This document shows, piece after piece, positions 1 to 13,200 of a DNA stretch of 64,000 nucleotides; within the stretch, counting starts at the first letter, position 1; each line of letters opens with the position of its first letter. The notes beneath the pieces are model-generated. The model did not search any database, was not told where the DNA came from, and worked only from the letters and a program-made list of their open reading frames with translations. The position numbers and the translations under genes are program-made. Origin of the DNA: Callipepla californica brunnescens (Eukaryota > Chordata > Aves > Galliformes > Odontophoridae); the NCBI GenBank assembly GCA_023055505.1, contig JALIRH010000026.1, forward strand, positions 8,943,591 to 9,007,590, read 5' to 3'.

Positions 1-2029
1 GGGTTCTGTGTTTGTATTATATTCAACTTTTATTTAAATTATGATAAAGTCCTTTTGTTAGGAGGGAATGAAACTAAATCAATAGCTCATGCAGTCTTCA
101 GTTACTTAAATTTATCTCGTAAGTGTATTGGTGCTTTCCAGTGTTGCTGATTAAATGATGTTTATATCATTGTGAAAGAAATAGTGAGATGGAGAGTTGG
201 ATAGTTGTGTTGATATCTGCTTAGTTTCAGATGAAGCTACGTTTGTGAGGTAGGGACAGTCCGGTACCAGCTTATCTTTTTTAGGTAGAGTAATAGCCAT
301 GCTTATGAACTGTCCTTTTTGTAAGTTATGATGCCTCTAGTTAGATGAAGAGGGTAGATCCCACCTCTTGTTACATCATGATAGTATGTAGGCAAGGACT
401 ATTATTTCTTAACTTTCTGTAAATGAAACAAATTACAGCATGTAATACTGAAGATTCATAAATGCTAATATAATTTTAATGTAAAATATGCTAGGTGCTT
501 ATTTCCATGTTTTAATAATGCTGTCTTCTCAGAAGGGTTGTTACTTGTTGCAACAGACTTTAGCTTCAGTAGTTTAATATTGCATGCAGTGTTCTCATTT
601 GGAGTTTAACTTCCTCCAGTCAAATCAAAGGTTGCATGAAATTAATGTTGTAGATCTCTGACCACCGTTCAACAACATGAAGAAAAGAGGTTTTGAGCAG
701 AGTCTATGAAAATAATGAAACTTTTTTTGTTGACCAGTCGTATGGGTGCACAAATCCATACTAGTGCTGGAGTTTTTTTTAGAAACATGTAACACTGAAT
801 AGGAGACACCTCACATGTTGCATTTCGTACTGCACCAGTCCAATTACAGATAAGTGTTTCAGTTCCAGTGGCAGTCTATGTCCTCCAGGGACCTGAAATA
901 TATTTTGTAGTTTTGGATCAAGGTAACTTGGAATTTTGACGTCTTTGCAACTGTTTCATGCACAGATTCTGTCAGTGTGAGGTCTTGATAGTTTTTTTAT
1001 TTTTTATTTTTTAGAATAATTAATAATAGTTTCATTTTTTGATTGTTGGTTTGTGGGTTTTTTGCTTGTTCTTGTTGCTTACATTTAGCAAAATGGTCAT
1101 TTTCCTTTGTGAACATTTTGTCCATAAAATATGCTTAAAAATTTCGCTAATTATTATCTGTTGCCATGTTACTTCATATTGATGTCAGAAATTGTGTCTT
1201 AGAAAGTATTTTCCATTGAATTTGTCTGGGAGAGATATTCTACATTGTGAGAATACAAGTCTGCTTTGCCTTTGAAAGGTGCAAATAGGCTGCTGTTGAG
1301 GGTTTCACAGTTGGGACCAATCCATATTTTTTCATAATGAGATCTGAAGTGGAATGTGTTGTTCGTTCATTTGTATGGTATAAATAGGATAGCATAATAT
1401 TTTCATTGTAGGGTTTCATATCACTGCGTAGGTATCAAGATTGTAGTAAAAACTATTCACCAATTTTCTAAGACAGAAATTGCTTCTTTTCATTAATTTA
1501 ACTCTGCGAGTTCAGAAATTGCTTGCGTTATATCTTGTTACCCTTCCATGGAGTTTTAAGTCCACATATTACATTGGTCAGTCAAAGAATGTAAAATGAG
1601 TTGGATGGGCGTTTCATTGTTTATTATTCCTTGTTGCTTCCTTCAGCAGCTAGTTTTCTCACTCTGTTTGGCTGTTCATTACCTTTGTGGTGTAATTGAT
1701 TAGTTTCTCATCACCTCCAACTTACTATAGCAAAGTGCAATGCATTAAAAGCTTTGGTGTGGATTTTGAGGCAGGGAAAATTATATATTGTCTCCTTTTC
1801 TCAGTTGTTTTATGTTTCAGCACACTTATCTTGGGATCCTGATCAGTGCAGATCATTAGCACTCCACCAGCACGCGTGCATGCATCGTAAGCCCACATGT
1901 GTCGTAGTGTCTTCAGCAGAAGCATGATTTGTGCTTTATTTTACTGGAGAAGTTTCGACAATGGTATTGAAGGATGTTATTTCCTTTGTTTCACCGCTCC
2001 GCATGCACACAAAAGTGATTGATTTCATT
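1..2029. other. non-coding, no feature recognised
   Basis: AT-rich, T-rich sequence with short ORFs only. No repeat family, splice-flanked exon or RNA gene was recognised. Confidence 0.6.
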
Positions 2030-2345
2030 TAGACTGTTACTTGAGCAAGTGTGATTCACAATTAATCTCTACTTGTGTGCTAATTAATCCAATTTGCCAA
2101 AACAAATTGAGATTAATGCATATCTTTAAAATTTACACCTAATTACACAGAATATAATCTCTAAATTTGTATAAATAGAAGTTATAATTTTAAACGTAGA
2201 TAATAAGCAATGTTCTGAACTTACATTTGCATACACTAATTAAGAACTGCTTCATTGTATTTATGTTTGCAAACAGGTTTTGTGTTCATTACTTAGTGCT
2301 CTGTGAGCGGAGAAATTAACGCGCTGTTTTTGGTAAAGATCCAAA
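2030..2345. promoter_or_regulatory. candidate enhancer: clustered homeodomain, POU and FOX motifs
   Basis: Within about 300 bp there are several homeodomain-type cores (CAATTAATC at about 2060, TAATTAATCC at 2081-2090, TAATTA at 2237-2242). There is also a perfect octamer ATTTGCAT at 2224-2231, a POU/homeodomain-like GATTAATGCATAT at about 2110-2122, and a FOX palindrome at 2264-2275. The texture is typical of vertebrate conserved non-coding elements. Motif presence is seen; enhancer activity is inferred. AT-rich DNA produces such cores by chance, so confidence is low. The target gene is not visible in the window. Confidence 0.25.
2264..2275. promoter_or_regulatory. 12-bp perfect palindrome with two overlapping FOX-type sites
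   Basis: TGTTTGCAAACA is its own reverse complement and presents the forkhead core TGTTTGC on both strands. It lies 33 bp after an octamer motif. Binding is inferred from the motif only. Confidence 0.3.
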
Positions 2346-3457
2346 ATATACATCTTAAAATGATTTCAGAATCTGAATTCATCTTCTGACATTTTAAGTT
2401 AGTGTCAGAGCTTTAAGGTGTTATTACATTTTTTGCATGTGTTCTTTCCTGCCTGCCGAATTAATTCCTTGAATAGTCCATCTCCAGGTTGCACAGTACG
2501 GTTAGTTAATAATCTTGTTATTAAGAATAAAGCAGTGGTACTAATTTTAACTGTTTCAGGTGGTTATTAAAAACAGTTTCAGTTACCATATGTGCTGTTG
2601 TGCCAAAACCGTGAAGCTTCTGGAAGGGGAATCTTAAACTAGTTTAATGTCTGCTAGGAAAACTTAATGCTATTAGTGTAAGGCTGCCAAGAGCTAAATG
2701 TATCTGCTAATCAATATTTAAGTTAGACAAATTTATCTTAATATTTTCGGAAGCACCCATCCTTAACTATATTCCCTGTACACGACTGAAGCATCTTTGA
2801 GCTCCATCCGTAGTCTAATATCCTGTAAGCCCATGAGTATAGGAGTAAGATGTTTATATAGCGTGTTTGCTCCAAATGCTTATCTCTCTTCTGTTGACAG
2901 CTATTCAGTCATCTGTTACTAGGTCTTAAGGGATGATAGTTTAATAAAAATGGGAAGAAAGCATTAATATTAATTGGAACAACTTGGAATCATTTTTATG
3001 CCTGTGCAGTGACAGTATTTGGTTTTCTGGTTTTGCAATTGGGAATTGGTTGATCAGATTGTTTTTTGTTAGTAACGTAGAAGCCAGTGTGGCCCAAAAA
3101 TATGAACAACTTTGGTAAATACACATGAAGTCTTCTGTGGACATACTCATTCTTAGCCATTCTTGTGCCAGTGTAAGATACCATATCCTAGTCATTGTGA
3201 TGAAAGAGGAAAGACAAAGTATCTGGAAAACACTGCATTTGCAGTGTGCGGTTTTTTTTCTCAACAACTTTGTAGCTGTTTAAATTTTAGTAGTGTCAGA
3301 TGCGAAATTTGGATCGCCTCATCGTGTGCGTGCCTCATTCCTCTAAGTATTTATCTTTGTTCTTAGTGGTGTATGAAATACGATGACAGCACAGTGACTG
3401 AAGAGGTGACTGAGATGATACGGACTTGTGAATGAAATGTTGTCATGTGTTGAGGGT
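2346..3457. other. non-coding, no feature recognised
   Basis: AT-rich sequence with no recognisable repeat, RNA gene or convincing exon. Confidence 0.55.
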
Positions 3458-3922
3458 TTCTGTTGAAAGAGTTTATTCAAACTTTGTTAAGTACAGGTAG
3501 GTACATGATGAAACCTTCTCCTGTTGCCTTCATGTAACGAAACATGACAGGATGCTCTTCTTGAGCTGATCCATCCCATGTGCTCCAAGCAAACAGGTGC
3601 CTTCGTTCCAAGCACTGTTATCTTTGTAAATCAGAAGACCTCTAGGTTCAAGGGGAAATGTACTTATTTCTGCCTCTGTGATTATTGGAAGGAACAGGAA
3701 TTTGGTCATGTTTTTGCAGGTGACCAGCTCAAGGTTCGTAAACTTACTGACTATATCCAGTGCAAATTTAGCTTCAACTGCATTGACACTGAATATTAAA
3801 GGTGTTGAGGAAGAGGTGGAAGGATGAGAAATGTCTACTGAAACATTTGCATCCAAGTTATATGATTCACGTTCAGGTGGAGACGGATCCCAATGATAAG
3901 TAACAAGTTTAGTGGCTTACAG
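3458..3922 (-). pseudogene. unidentified coding-like relic with apparent frameshift
   Basis: Reading the minus strand, one frame stays open for about 125 codons from about 3911 down to a stop near 3530. It has no methionine start: the track start is TTG, and the open frame continues upstream through WDPSPPERESYN. Around 3580-3600 another frame becomes more protein-like (QEEHPVMFRYMKATGEGF) and stays open to a TGA near 3470, which overlaps an AATAAA hexamer. This looks like a coding 3' end with a one-base slip, such as a processed or decayed gene copy. The family is not recognised. No good polypyrimidine/AG acceptor is visible at the upstream edge. In AT-rich DNA a 125-codon open frame can arise by chance, so this is tentative. 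Confidence 0.22.
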
Positions 3923-6900
3923 GTCCAAATTGTCTCTTGCTAGGTGTGTTAATTTTTACCATGAAAATAGCAGTTATCTCCAACGTGCAGACTATTTTGT
4001 GTACTCATCCCTGCTGTGGGATGACTCACTTTCAGCCGTGTCAATCTGCAGGGCCGCAGGGGCACAGAAAGTAGAGAGTAGGCGCAGGTTCTGCCTGGCT
4101 CGGTTTAAGCACAAATTACAAATGGTGATTTTAAGTTTTTGAGTTTAATGCCAATATTTGAGTTGTTCAATGAAATATATTTTCGCACAAATATTTTAAC
4201 TGTTAAGAGAGTTGCGTATGGTCTGATAATGTTGGTACAAGATTTTCTATTAACTGGTCCACTGTTGTTTGTTTGCCGAATAATCTGTGCTGTGGAGTCG
4301 CAATGTATAAAATGATGTCCGCTAGCTCTCAAAACTGCTTACTACCTTCGTCTCCAGACTCCAGAATGATACCACCCATATAGTGATTGTGGATACTTCT
4401 TGGTTCTTTTTATCAAACAAGGTTGTTAAATACAGGTTATACCTTCTCTCTGTGGAGTTCGTCTGATGTTGTAGAAAGTTTATTCATCTCACTAGCCTAG
4501 AAGAAAGGTGTTAGTGTTCATTGTTGGTCAGATAGTGACTTGAATTAGCACACCTGAGCACATGAGTACTAGTGAGTGTGAAGGGGTTGGCACTTCCCTC
4601 TTCTCTCTGCTCAGATTTGCATAGGAGTAACTTGGCTTTGCGTGATCCATGTTAAGCAGAACACTCTCAGATGTGCCAGGTCTTAGGGAAACATGCTGGC
4701 ATACTACGTGTGCTCAGAGAATTTGTCTGGTTGTACTGCAGACCTTCCTGCAAATACAGTTCTAGAGATCCATGTTACAGTGTCAGGCGGCCCAACTGAA
4801 CCTTACTGAGCGATGTTCTAGCAGTTGACAGCCCATGTTCTTGGTGGTGTATTAGATGACATGAATTCCTTCAGGAAGATTTCCTCACTGTTTTTGGACA
4901 CCTCTGGTACGTTAGTTATGAAAGATGGTATTTTTAAGAAGTGCAAATATGAAAAGCATTAATGAAGTTTAATTAAAACAGTCATTATTTACTGCCAACA
5001 AACAAACAATAAGGTGCTGGCACAACACGAAGAGGAGAAACTGTTACAGAAATACTGTTGTTAAAGTTGAGGTTTATAAGGAGCATTTGTCTTCATCTTA
5101 AAATGATACGGAGGTCTATATTAGCATATACAAACAGAAATAGTCCATGCCTGGTTTGTAAGTCCTATTACCAAAGCAGCATGCATATGATAAGTTTTAT
5201 TTTACTGCAGAGAATTACTACCCTGATCAATTTATAGCTTTTGGAAAAGTGTGGAAATAGTTCTACATATTAATTGGGTAGTTGTTGAAGATAAAATGCT
5301 GTAATAAATTTTATGACCCTGAAGGGAACTGTGAAATGGTGATATCTTCAGTATTGGTGTTTTTGCTTTTTCAGTGTCACTGCCGTCTCATTCTGTATTT
5401 GTAGCTGCAGTGTTACTTAGTGCTTTGAGGATTATTCTGGCATTTCTGTATTTTTTTTACTTGCACTTTTCTTGCCACATAACTTAGCAATGGGGCTTCT
5501 GTATTTGCTAGTGTAAAAACTGTTTTCTGACTTTATGCCACCAATGACATTCTGTATGATCTCTTGTATGCTTTTATTTTCCTCCCTTTCCTCATTTGCC
5601 ATTTTCTGAAGTGCTTTAATTCTTAATATCGGGAATTATTCTTCAGTAGGAAACAGTTCTGTCTTTCATATCAAATATTTTAAGTTTGTGATGCTGCATT
5701 ATTGATTTTGTGTTTAGTATAAGAGAACTGTTATGGCTTCATGTCAATGTGCAAATAAAAATGAATGTAGTACAAAAGCTGTTAGCTAATGAGTTAGTAG
5801 TTAACAATTCAAATAAGTAACTTTAAAACCCTTTCCCATCCTGACTTAGTCTGGAAAATTAACACAAAGATTTACTTAGATTATAAACTGTCACAGGTTA
5901 AATGCCATTGCTCATTATTTTATATGCTGTTACTGTTAAACTATGAAGTACATGTGTTCACTGTAAGAAGTCAATCTGCTGTTTAGTTTGTGGCACTTGT
6001 TCAGCTTCTTGCCACCATTTTCACTCACATTGTGAGAAAAGAGAATTACTGAACTTTTTATAATGACTGCTTTGTACAAGTGAATTAGTGAAGATATTTC
6101 TGTGCCAGCTTGTATGATCAGATTGGAACTTTATTTCAAAGAATAACAACAAAACCTCTCAGTTCTGAAAAGGGAAGTCTTGTCAACAATTCTGAAACGA
6201 AAGAATTGAGATGATTGTGTATTCCTTTTATTTAAACTGAACATATATCAAAAGTTCAGGGGCAAACCTATATAGGTTTTATTTATTTTATTCAATAGCA
6301 CTTCATTTAATTATTTACAATATGCTTTACTTTCTGTGTCTTAGGTAGGGTTGTAAACAGTATTTTCACCTGAAATACACTCTATAGTACTGAAATCAGA
6401 TGAGTAGTTGTTCTTGGGAACGTATTTGCTTAGTCTTAGAGGAAGTACACAAATAAGTTTCTAAAAAAAGAACTAGTTCTGGCTTAGACTACTACCTGAG
6501 TGGTTCATTGATGAATGAACTTTCTAAGCAAAGCAGTTTTCCTTCAGAGCAGTGCATGTGCAGAAGTATTATGTTCTGGGAAGCTGCATTGGCACCTGTG
6601 AAAGCTATCTCTTGGTTTAGTATGAGTCACAGTTAGAAACGTGTTGAATTTTAATGTATTGTGTAACACAGTTGTTCTTTTCTGTTTGTGTTTTACCGAT
6701 TTATCCAAGGTGCATGTGATTGTGATGTGTAACTGTAACTAATCTGTTCTGCTTCAGCATGTTGTGATAGGATTGACTTTGACTGTAGTAGATACTCTCC
6801 TGATTAATACACTGCAAAATAAGGGCCAGCTGGAAAGCAGCTACCCCATGTGTCTTATTATGTTTCGAAAGTCATCATATTTGGTAGGTAACGTGTCTTA

Positions 6901-7228
6901 TTTTCCCTGTGGGCTGCTGTAACCTACTGTTCCATAGCAGTGTTGAGCGTCCGAAGCAAGACAATTCAACACAAGTGAAACTTAACTGGAAAGGACCTGG
7001 AAAGGGAGTCCTTCTGTCCTTTGTTATAGATGATCAGACAGTTTGATTGCACTGTTGTATTCTGATCTGCTTTTGATTTACGTGTTTACAGTTTTCTTTC
7101 TGTAAAGTATCAACAAAGTAGCATTGTGTGTCAGTTAAGTATTTTATGGCTGAAGATAGACAGGTTTCTTGGTTAGTTTATAATGACATCAGCACATTGA
7201 CTCTAATCTTGCAAGTGAGGCATCTGGC
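3923..7228. other. non-coding, no feature recognised
   Basis: AT-rich unique-looking sequence. Only short ORFs are present. No CR1, LTR or RNA gene was recognised. Confidence 0.55.
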
Positions 7229-7262
7229 TTTTTTTTTGGGGGGGGGGGGGGGGTTGGGGGGG
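7229..7262. repeat. T9-G16-TT-G7 homopolymer tract (G-quadruplex candidate)
   Basis: A T run (7229-7237) is followed by sixteen G (7238-7253), TT, and seven G (7256-7262). The plus strand could form an intramolecular or slipped G-quadruplex. Tract length is likely polymorphic and error-prone in sequencing. Confidence 0.9.
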
Positions 7263-10200
7263 AGGAAAGTGTATTTATTTCCTCTTGAAATGTAGAAGGA
7301 TTAATCGTCTCCAAACTTATCCAACTCAGACCACAGGTTTCCTCACTAGACTGTGCTGCTATGACTCCAGTCAGATACAAGCTCTACAGCCTTCACTTAA
7401 CTCTTACTACATTCTTCCTTTCAGGAAGACTTTATGTTGTGAGAGATGCAGGTTTTTTTTTTTTTCCAAGGAAAGTGTGGTTTATTATCAGAAAAAAACC
7501 ACGTGTGTATTTCAGAAACATTTTTGTTGTAGTACCTTGTCATAGCGTAACAGCCGCTGTAATTAGGTTAGCTTTTGCTTGAAAGATTATACCAAGGAAA
7601 ATGGACAACTACTAACTCTAAAGCTGATCTCTGCATGAAGAAAATGCAAAATGCAAATGAACTGTTAGGCAGTAACCCTCCTATTTCCAATTCTTTGCTT
7701 TTCTTCAGGTTTTCCTGTTGCCTTTGCAATGACCTCTACTTCAAGTTTTTGTTGTTTACGTTGTGGAGAATATGAACTACATGGTGAAAATGAGCCTGCA
7801 AGCTGCAAGCAAAGCATTTTGCTGAGGCAGGAAGTTGTTAAACTGAGAGAGATGTGCAAAAGTGATAGGCAACAGCAATTATCCTAATAATATCCCCCAT
7901 TGGCAGTGCAGGAATGATATTCAAAACCAGAACTTGGGCTGATTTTGCGTGTCCTGTCTCCCTTGCTGTGCTCAGTATAGAGGATTGATAAGAAATGCAC
8001 TGTTTAGTTCTCTGGGTGGCTGTCTGAGCCTTAGGTTTCAATTTAATTGTAAAAGCAGTTCTTTATTTTCCTGCGATTAAAAATAGATCTGTTTAGAAAA
8101 GGCATTGCCATCTTTTGTCAGTGTTTATTAAAGGGTCCAGTCAGTGTGAAAACATGAATGTAAGTTTCAACAAGTATACAAAGCTCATTTTCTTACCTTT
8201 GCTACAGAAGTATTAATTCCTTTCAAGCGTTTTTAGTTCCTTTTTTTCATGTTAGTCTGCAGTATTGTAAGGATTATCTGAAAATACAGGAATTTTTGGT
8301 AGTGGTTAATTGTTTGGAAGGGACAGGCTAAAATAGTAGCAGTTATATTTTGGCAGTATAAAATTTGTCTTGCAGAAAAATAGATATATTTCATGGCCAT
8401 CTTCAGGTTAGCACATCTAAAAATGCACTCAAAATTTATTCCGGGATACTGCATCATTAATGTTTAATGGAGAAATAAATCTGGGTATCATCAGCATAGC
8501 AATGCTATAATCTTTGGATGTGAGTAATGTGTCTCATGTGGGTGGGCATGAATGGCAAGTAAGATGGGATAAAATATGCAGCTTTATGTGAGGCTCTGTG
8601 GGGGACTGGTGAAGATCTGGATGCTATTCCTGAAACGCAGGATGGTAATGCCCTATAAACCCAGAGTTCCACCATAAAGCAGACAGAAACATTAAAACAA
8701 AGTAAAGGCAAACAAATATTTACTACTGCTTTAAAACAAACAATAATAGATACGAACTGTGAATCTTGGGAAATTATTATCCTAATTATCTGGCATCTTA
8801 CAGTAATTTGTTTACCTAATGCCATTAACTTGTACTCTGTGAAGAACAGAACTAAATATTTAGCTTAGTCTGACAGTGTGAGAAATTTTGGTTCGTGTTC
8901 ATTGGTATTGGGTCTCTGGATTGTCTGTCTGTTACTCCATATATGAGCATAGTTCATTTCCAAAAAGAAATACCTCTGGGATTGTATCCTCAAATAACAT
9001 GAGGATAGCACAAGCAGCAGCAGGATTTTTATTGAAACTTCCTGGGCCAAGGATAGATTTCCTCGTTTCATTAGTTCAAATTTTCAAGTAATAAGGTGTC
9101 TTAATAGCCTAAAATACTGTATTTTCAATTTTAAGCATAAAGAAATTACTTTCACGTAGTTGTTCTATAAAAGTGGTCTGTTATTTTATCCACTAAAATG
9201 ACTACTAGTACATTTATTTAGTCCTTTTTGTCTTTGCTTCTGCCTTTACTTTAAGAGCCTGTTTACCCATTATAACCTGCTTCTGTTTACCTGAGAAAAC
9301 CCTTGAAGCTGAAGAACCTCATTCAAATGCATGTTTTCTTTCCATGTCATGTATTGTGGTGCATGACCCCCAGTGAAGTTCACAGAATTTGTTGCGTGTT
9401 TCTTCCCTCAGAATTGAATAAAAGTAACGGGAACAGTTGTGTCCCTTTTGCCCAGCATGAAATGTGTACATAGATCTTGTATTTACTTATTTTTTAATGT
9501 ATTTTTTTCATCTCTTTCTTAGTGGCTGAACCTTAATTTTCTTTAGTTGCTCAGAAATTATTGCCTCCTATTTATTACTGTGGAAACTGTGACAGAGCAA
9601 ATTCTCACCTACCAAATAGTCCTTTTCAACATAGTCATCACTTATTTTCTTCATTTGTCTATTTACCAAGGAGAAATATCCAAGCAGGGGAAAAGATTTT
9701 TGTGCTGTTGCTTTCTTTCAGTGCACCTCATTTTTAACTTCCAATTTCAAGCTGAAAATTTCTGTCCTCACAGTGCAGTTGAAGGTGAATTACGTAGCTC
9801 TGACTGTACTGTGCTTACAGATCTGTCCAGCTACTGAATTATTTGGAATATTTCAGTGCAGAAATTTCATGAATTACAAAGGCTGTTCTTACTGTCTGTA
9901 TTCTAAAGTAGCAGGTATTCTCTTTAATATATTGAGATAGTAATAGCTGTTTACGTGCTTGCTATAGAACCACTATTTCCTCCTGGACCGTAAGGCCAGG
10001 AAGACTCGCAGTCCTTATGTGCAGAACATTGCTAGAATGATAACATGGCTTTTCAGTGCTGTAAATTTTGTATATGGCCTTTAAAAACTTCAAACCTTAA
10101 AAACAAAAAAACAAAAAAAAAAAACAGCAGCAAATATAAAGGCTGTTGGAAATTTTTAATTTTGCCTCAATAGTATTGGACTTGGTCAGAATTTGAAAAC

Positions 10201-13200
10201 TTTGTAAGTACTTCCCAGTGGTAATCCCTATCATAAAGTTTTAAAGGCCATTATACAGATTCACATTCTCATATTTTAAATGAGAAGCCATGTTTTTTGC
10301 ACACCATTTAGCTGCTAGGTATGTGTAATAAAAGATGTAGTTTATTGGGCGATAATGCTAAGTATAGAAGATATTATTTCAGCTCCCTGAAAAATATTTT
10401 TATACGTATGTTTGTCATCCAGAGTCCAGCCTGTATGGACTTGGTTCCTACTGAGGGTCCCTTCCTGGTACTGGTGTGGTTTCTGTGTCTTCCTTGTCAC
10501 ATCCTTTCCTTGAGGAAGGGTGGCCTTGGTGTATCTCACAGAGCCCAGGACTTGTGGCAGTTCTTGGTGTCACCTTCCACTGGATTAATAAGGGTTTTGT
10601 GTTACAGGGAGTGCAAGATTCAGATGTATTTTGTGAACAGACATCTCTCTCTTTTAAAGTAAAAAGGTATAAATTACATGTCCAAATGTCTCCTTTTAAT
10701 GGGTTGTTAAACCTGCTTTCAGGTCAAGCGTAAAATGCATGGAGCTGGCACTCCATCATGCTGTGGGATAGTGATCTCTGCTTCATTTTGTTTTGCCCCC
10801 CTTTGTAAATGAATGTCAAAGAAAAAAGCAGAATTAAATCCAGTGGAACCGTCTGAGAGGGATTGGGAATGAACTGTGAATTTTTTTGTCACTGTGGAGT
10901 ATCTTAATTAAAAAACACACAAACTACTTTACAAGTACTGTTAGTAAATATTGTTCAGTTGTTTATTTAAGCATTTGATGATAGTGTAAAATCTTGTTTT
11001 TCCCTTTGATTTTTTTTTTTAATTCATGCGTGGAGAAATGTATCTGATTATTTGTATCCACAGAGAGAACAAAGGCAGAAGGTTCTGATTGTGGTGAATG
11101 TGATGTGGGTTGTCTCCCAAAAGATATGAAAATGTTATTGGCTCTGGAAAAATGGAGTTTGGCCTAGGAGGAGTGCTTTTGAAGTATCACTGCAAACTGC
11201 TTAGGCATCTTAGAGTCTTTAACACACGCTATTAATGTGATAGAAGCAGTTACTAGCTATAGCAGTAGGAAAATCTTAAAGATCCAACACTGCAGTAACT
11301 CAGGGCAAGGTTTAATTTACTAGTGTTGTAGAAGAAGAAAAAAGCTATAGATAAATATGCTTATTCTTAATTTGGAAATTATTGATAAACTGTATTAAAG
11401 TAGTTTTTTTTTTCCTCTTCAGTTTCTTGAGGTTCATTTTGCTTCAAATCTAGAAGATGAAAACTCTATCCAGTACTAAATGTGGTTTTTGGGTTCTAGA
11501 ATATGGATGACATTTATGCTTGAACTGTAAACTTGGGAAAACTATGTATAAACAGTTGAGATGGAGAAGGACTGAATTTTCCATATTGTGAGGATGGGAG
11601 TGATAATTAAACTCTGAACAGAGAAAAGCTCTAAAGAGTGGGAGTTTGGGTATAAATCTGTTGTGCTCTGTTGGTTGACAGGAGAATATGACGATGTATA
11701 TAACTGTCCTTCACTTGATGGGTTGTGAAAGAAGTTCCTTTTGTTTTTTATTAGGAAGGAATTAGCAGTATAAGGTTTCAAGCTTGTTCACCTTGCTGTG
11801 ATTTGGTTGTTCTGTTTCCTGTTTTCAGCTTGGTTCTGTTGCAAGTGTTTGTGTGCTTGCATCCATGCTTTTGGAAGGGAGATGTCTCTGAATGAAATGC
11901 TGTCCATAAGCATGTGCATGTTGTCTGTATTACAAACACTGTTTGCGAAAGAACTGCTTTACCAAAGTTGAAAACAGGTGTGTAGGCAGAAAAATGGATG
12001 ATTCCTTCATTTGAGACCTGTTTCAAAGTTACTTCAGCTAGAAAACATTATTTTTACCCTTCAAGACATATTTTAGGGTGACAAAAAAAGGAGCTTTTCA
12101 CAGGCTGATACGTAGTGAAACTGATTGCCTTTAATGTGGTGGTGTGAACAGATTTGTGCAAATTTTGCTATCTTCTGTACTTTTGCTTTCTGTTCATCCT
12201 AAAGTGAGGTTTGAAATGTAATGTCCATATGATGTGTGATCTCATTAACTACATGCTATATTTTGCTTAATTAATGCTGTATTAACATGGTAGATTACAT
12301 GGCATGTCACTGAACTGATGCTTGATGCATCAAAGTAAAGGAAGGTGTGAAAAAACTGAGGTAGTTATTTCTCTGTGAGGTTTGTAGCCAAGGTACCTCT
12401 GTTAAGAAGAACATTAAAATATTGATGTCTTTTCCTAATCTTTTTCTTAAGGAAGACAATTTGGAGAATACATTGAACTTCAGAAAAGATTTAATATATT
12501 TATTTGCATTTTTAGTTTTTCATTTTAGTTGAAGAAAATTATTATATTTTCCAACCATTTTTTTTAACATGTTTTGTCACTCTGAGAATTGTGTATACCC
12601 TAGAGGGGAAATTGCTTGTAAGATTGGGGGAGGTGTCCCCAAGTATTGTGAGGCAAAATATTCCAAATAAAGCCATGGAAGGGATTTTTGAATCTAGGAG
12701 TTTCATGAGAGCAAATTTGTGAATATGAAATAGACAGACATTGTTGCAAATGGATAAATAGAGGGAGGTAGAATAGTTATCTAAAGTCACTGACAGATGA
12801 AGAGGGTACAGTACTCATTATTTCTAATAAATTTTTAGATCTAGCCTGCACATCATGAGATGTTCTCTACTTCTCGTCTTACAATCAAAATAGTCTTTCA
12901 GAAGAGTGTAATGAATGCTTGAAGAAAATTATATACAATTCACTCAATCTAGTGGAGGAAACTGATTCTTTCAAAAAAAAAAAAAAAAGAGAAAGTTATA
13001 AATTACTAATGAGGCTGGCAGTGAGTCAGATCGCTGCTTAAAGAACACTGATCCACACTCAGAGCTTGAAATACGCTTGTGTGGCTTCTTGTGGAACAAA
13101 GGATGTGTTACTGTAATTCCAATACCTTCCATACTTGCTTTGAATTCCGTTGTTGATGGACTCATAAACTTCTCTTGAATGGTTCTTTGTGGTATAACTC

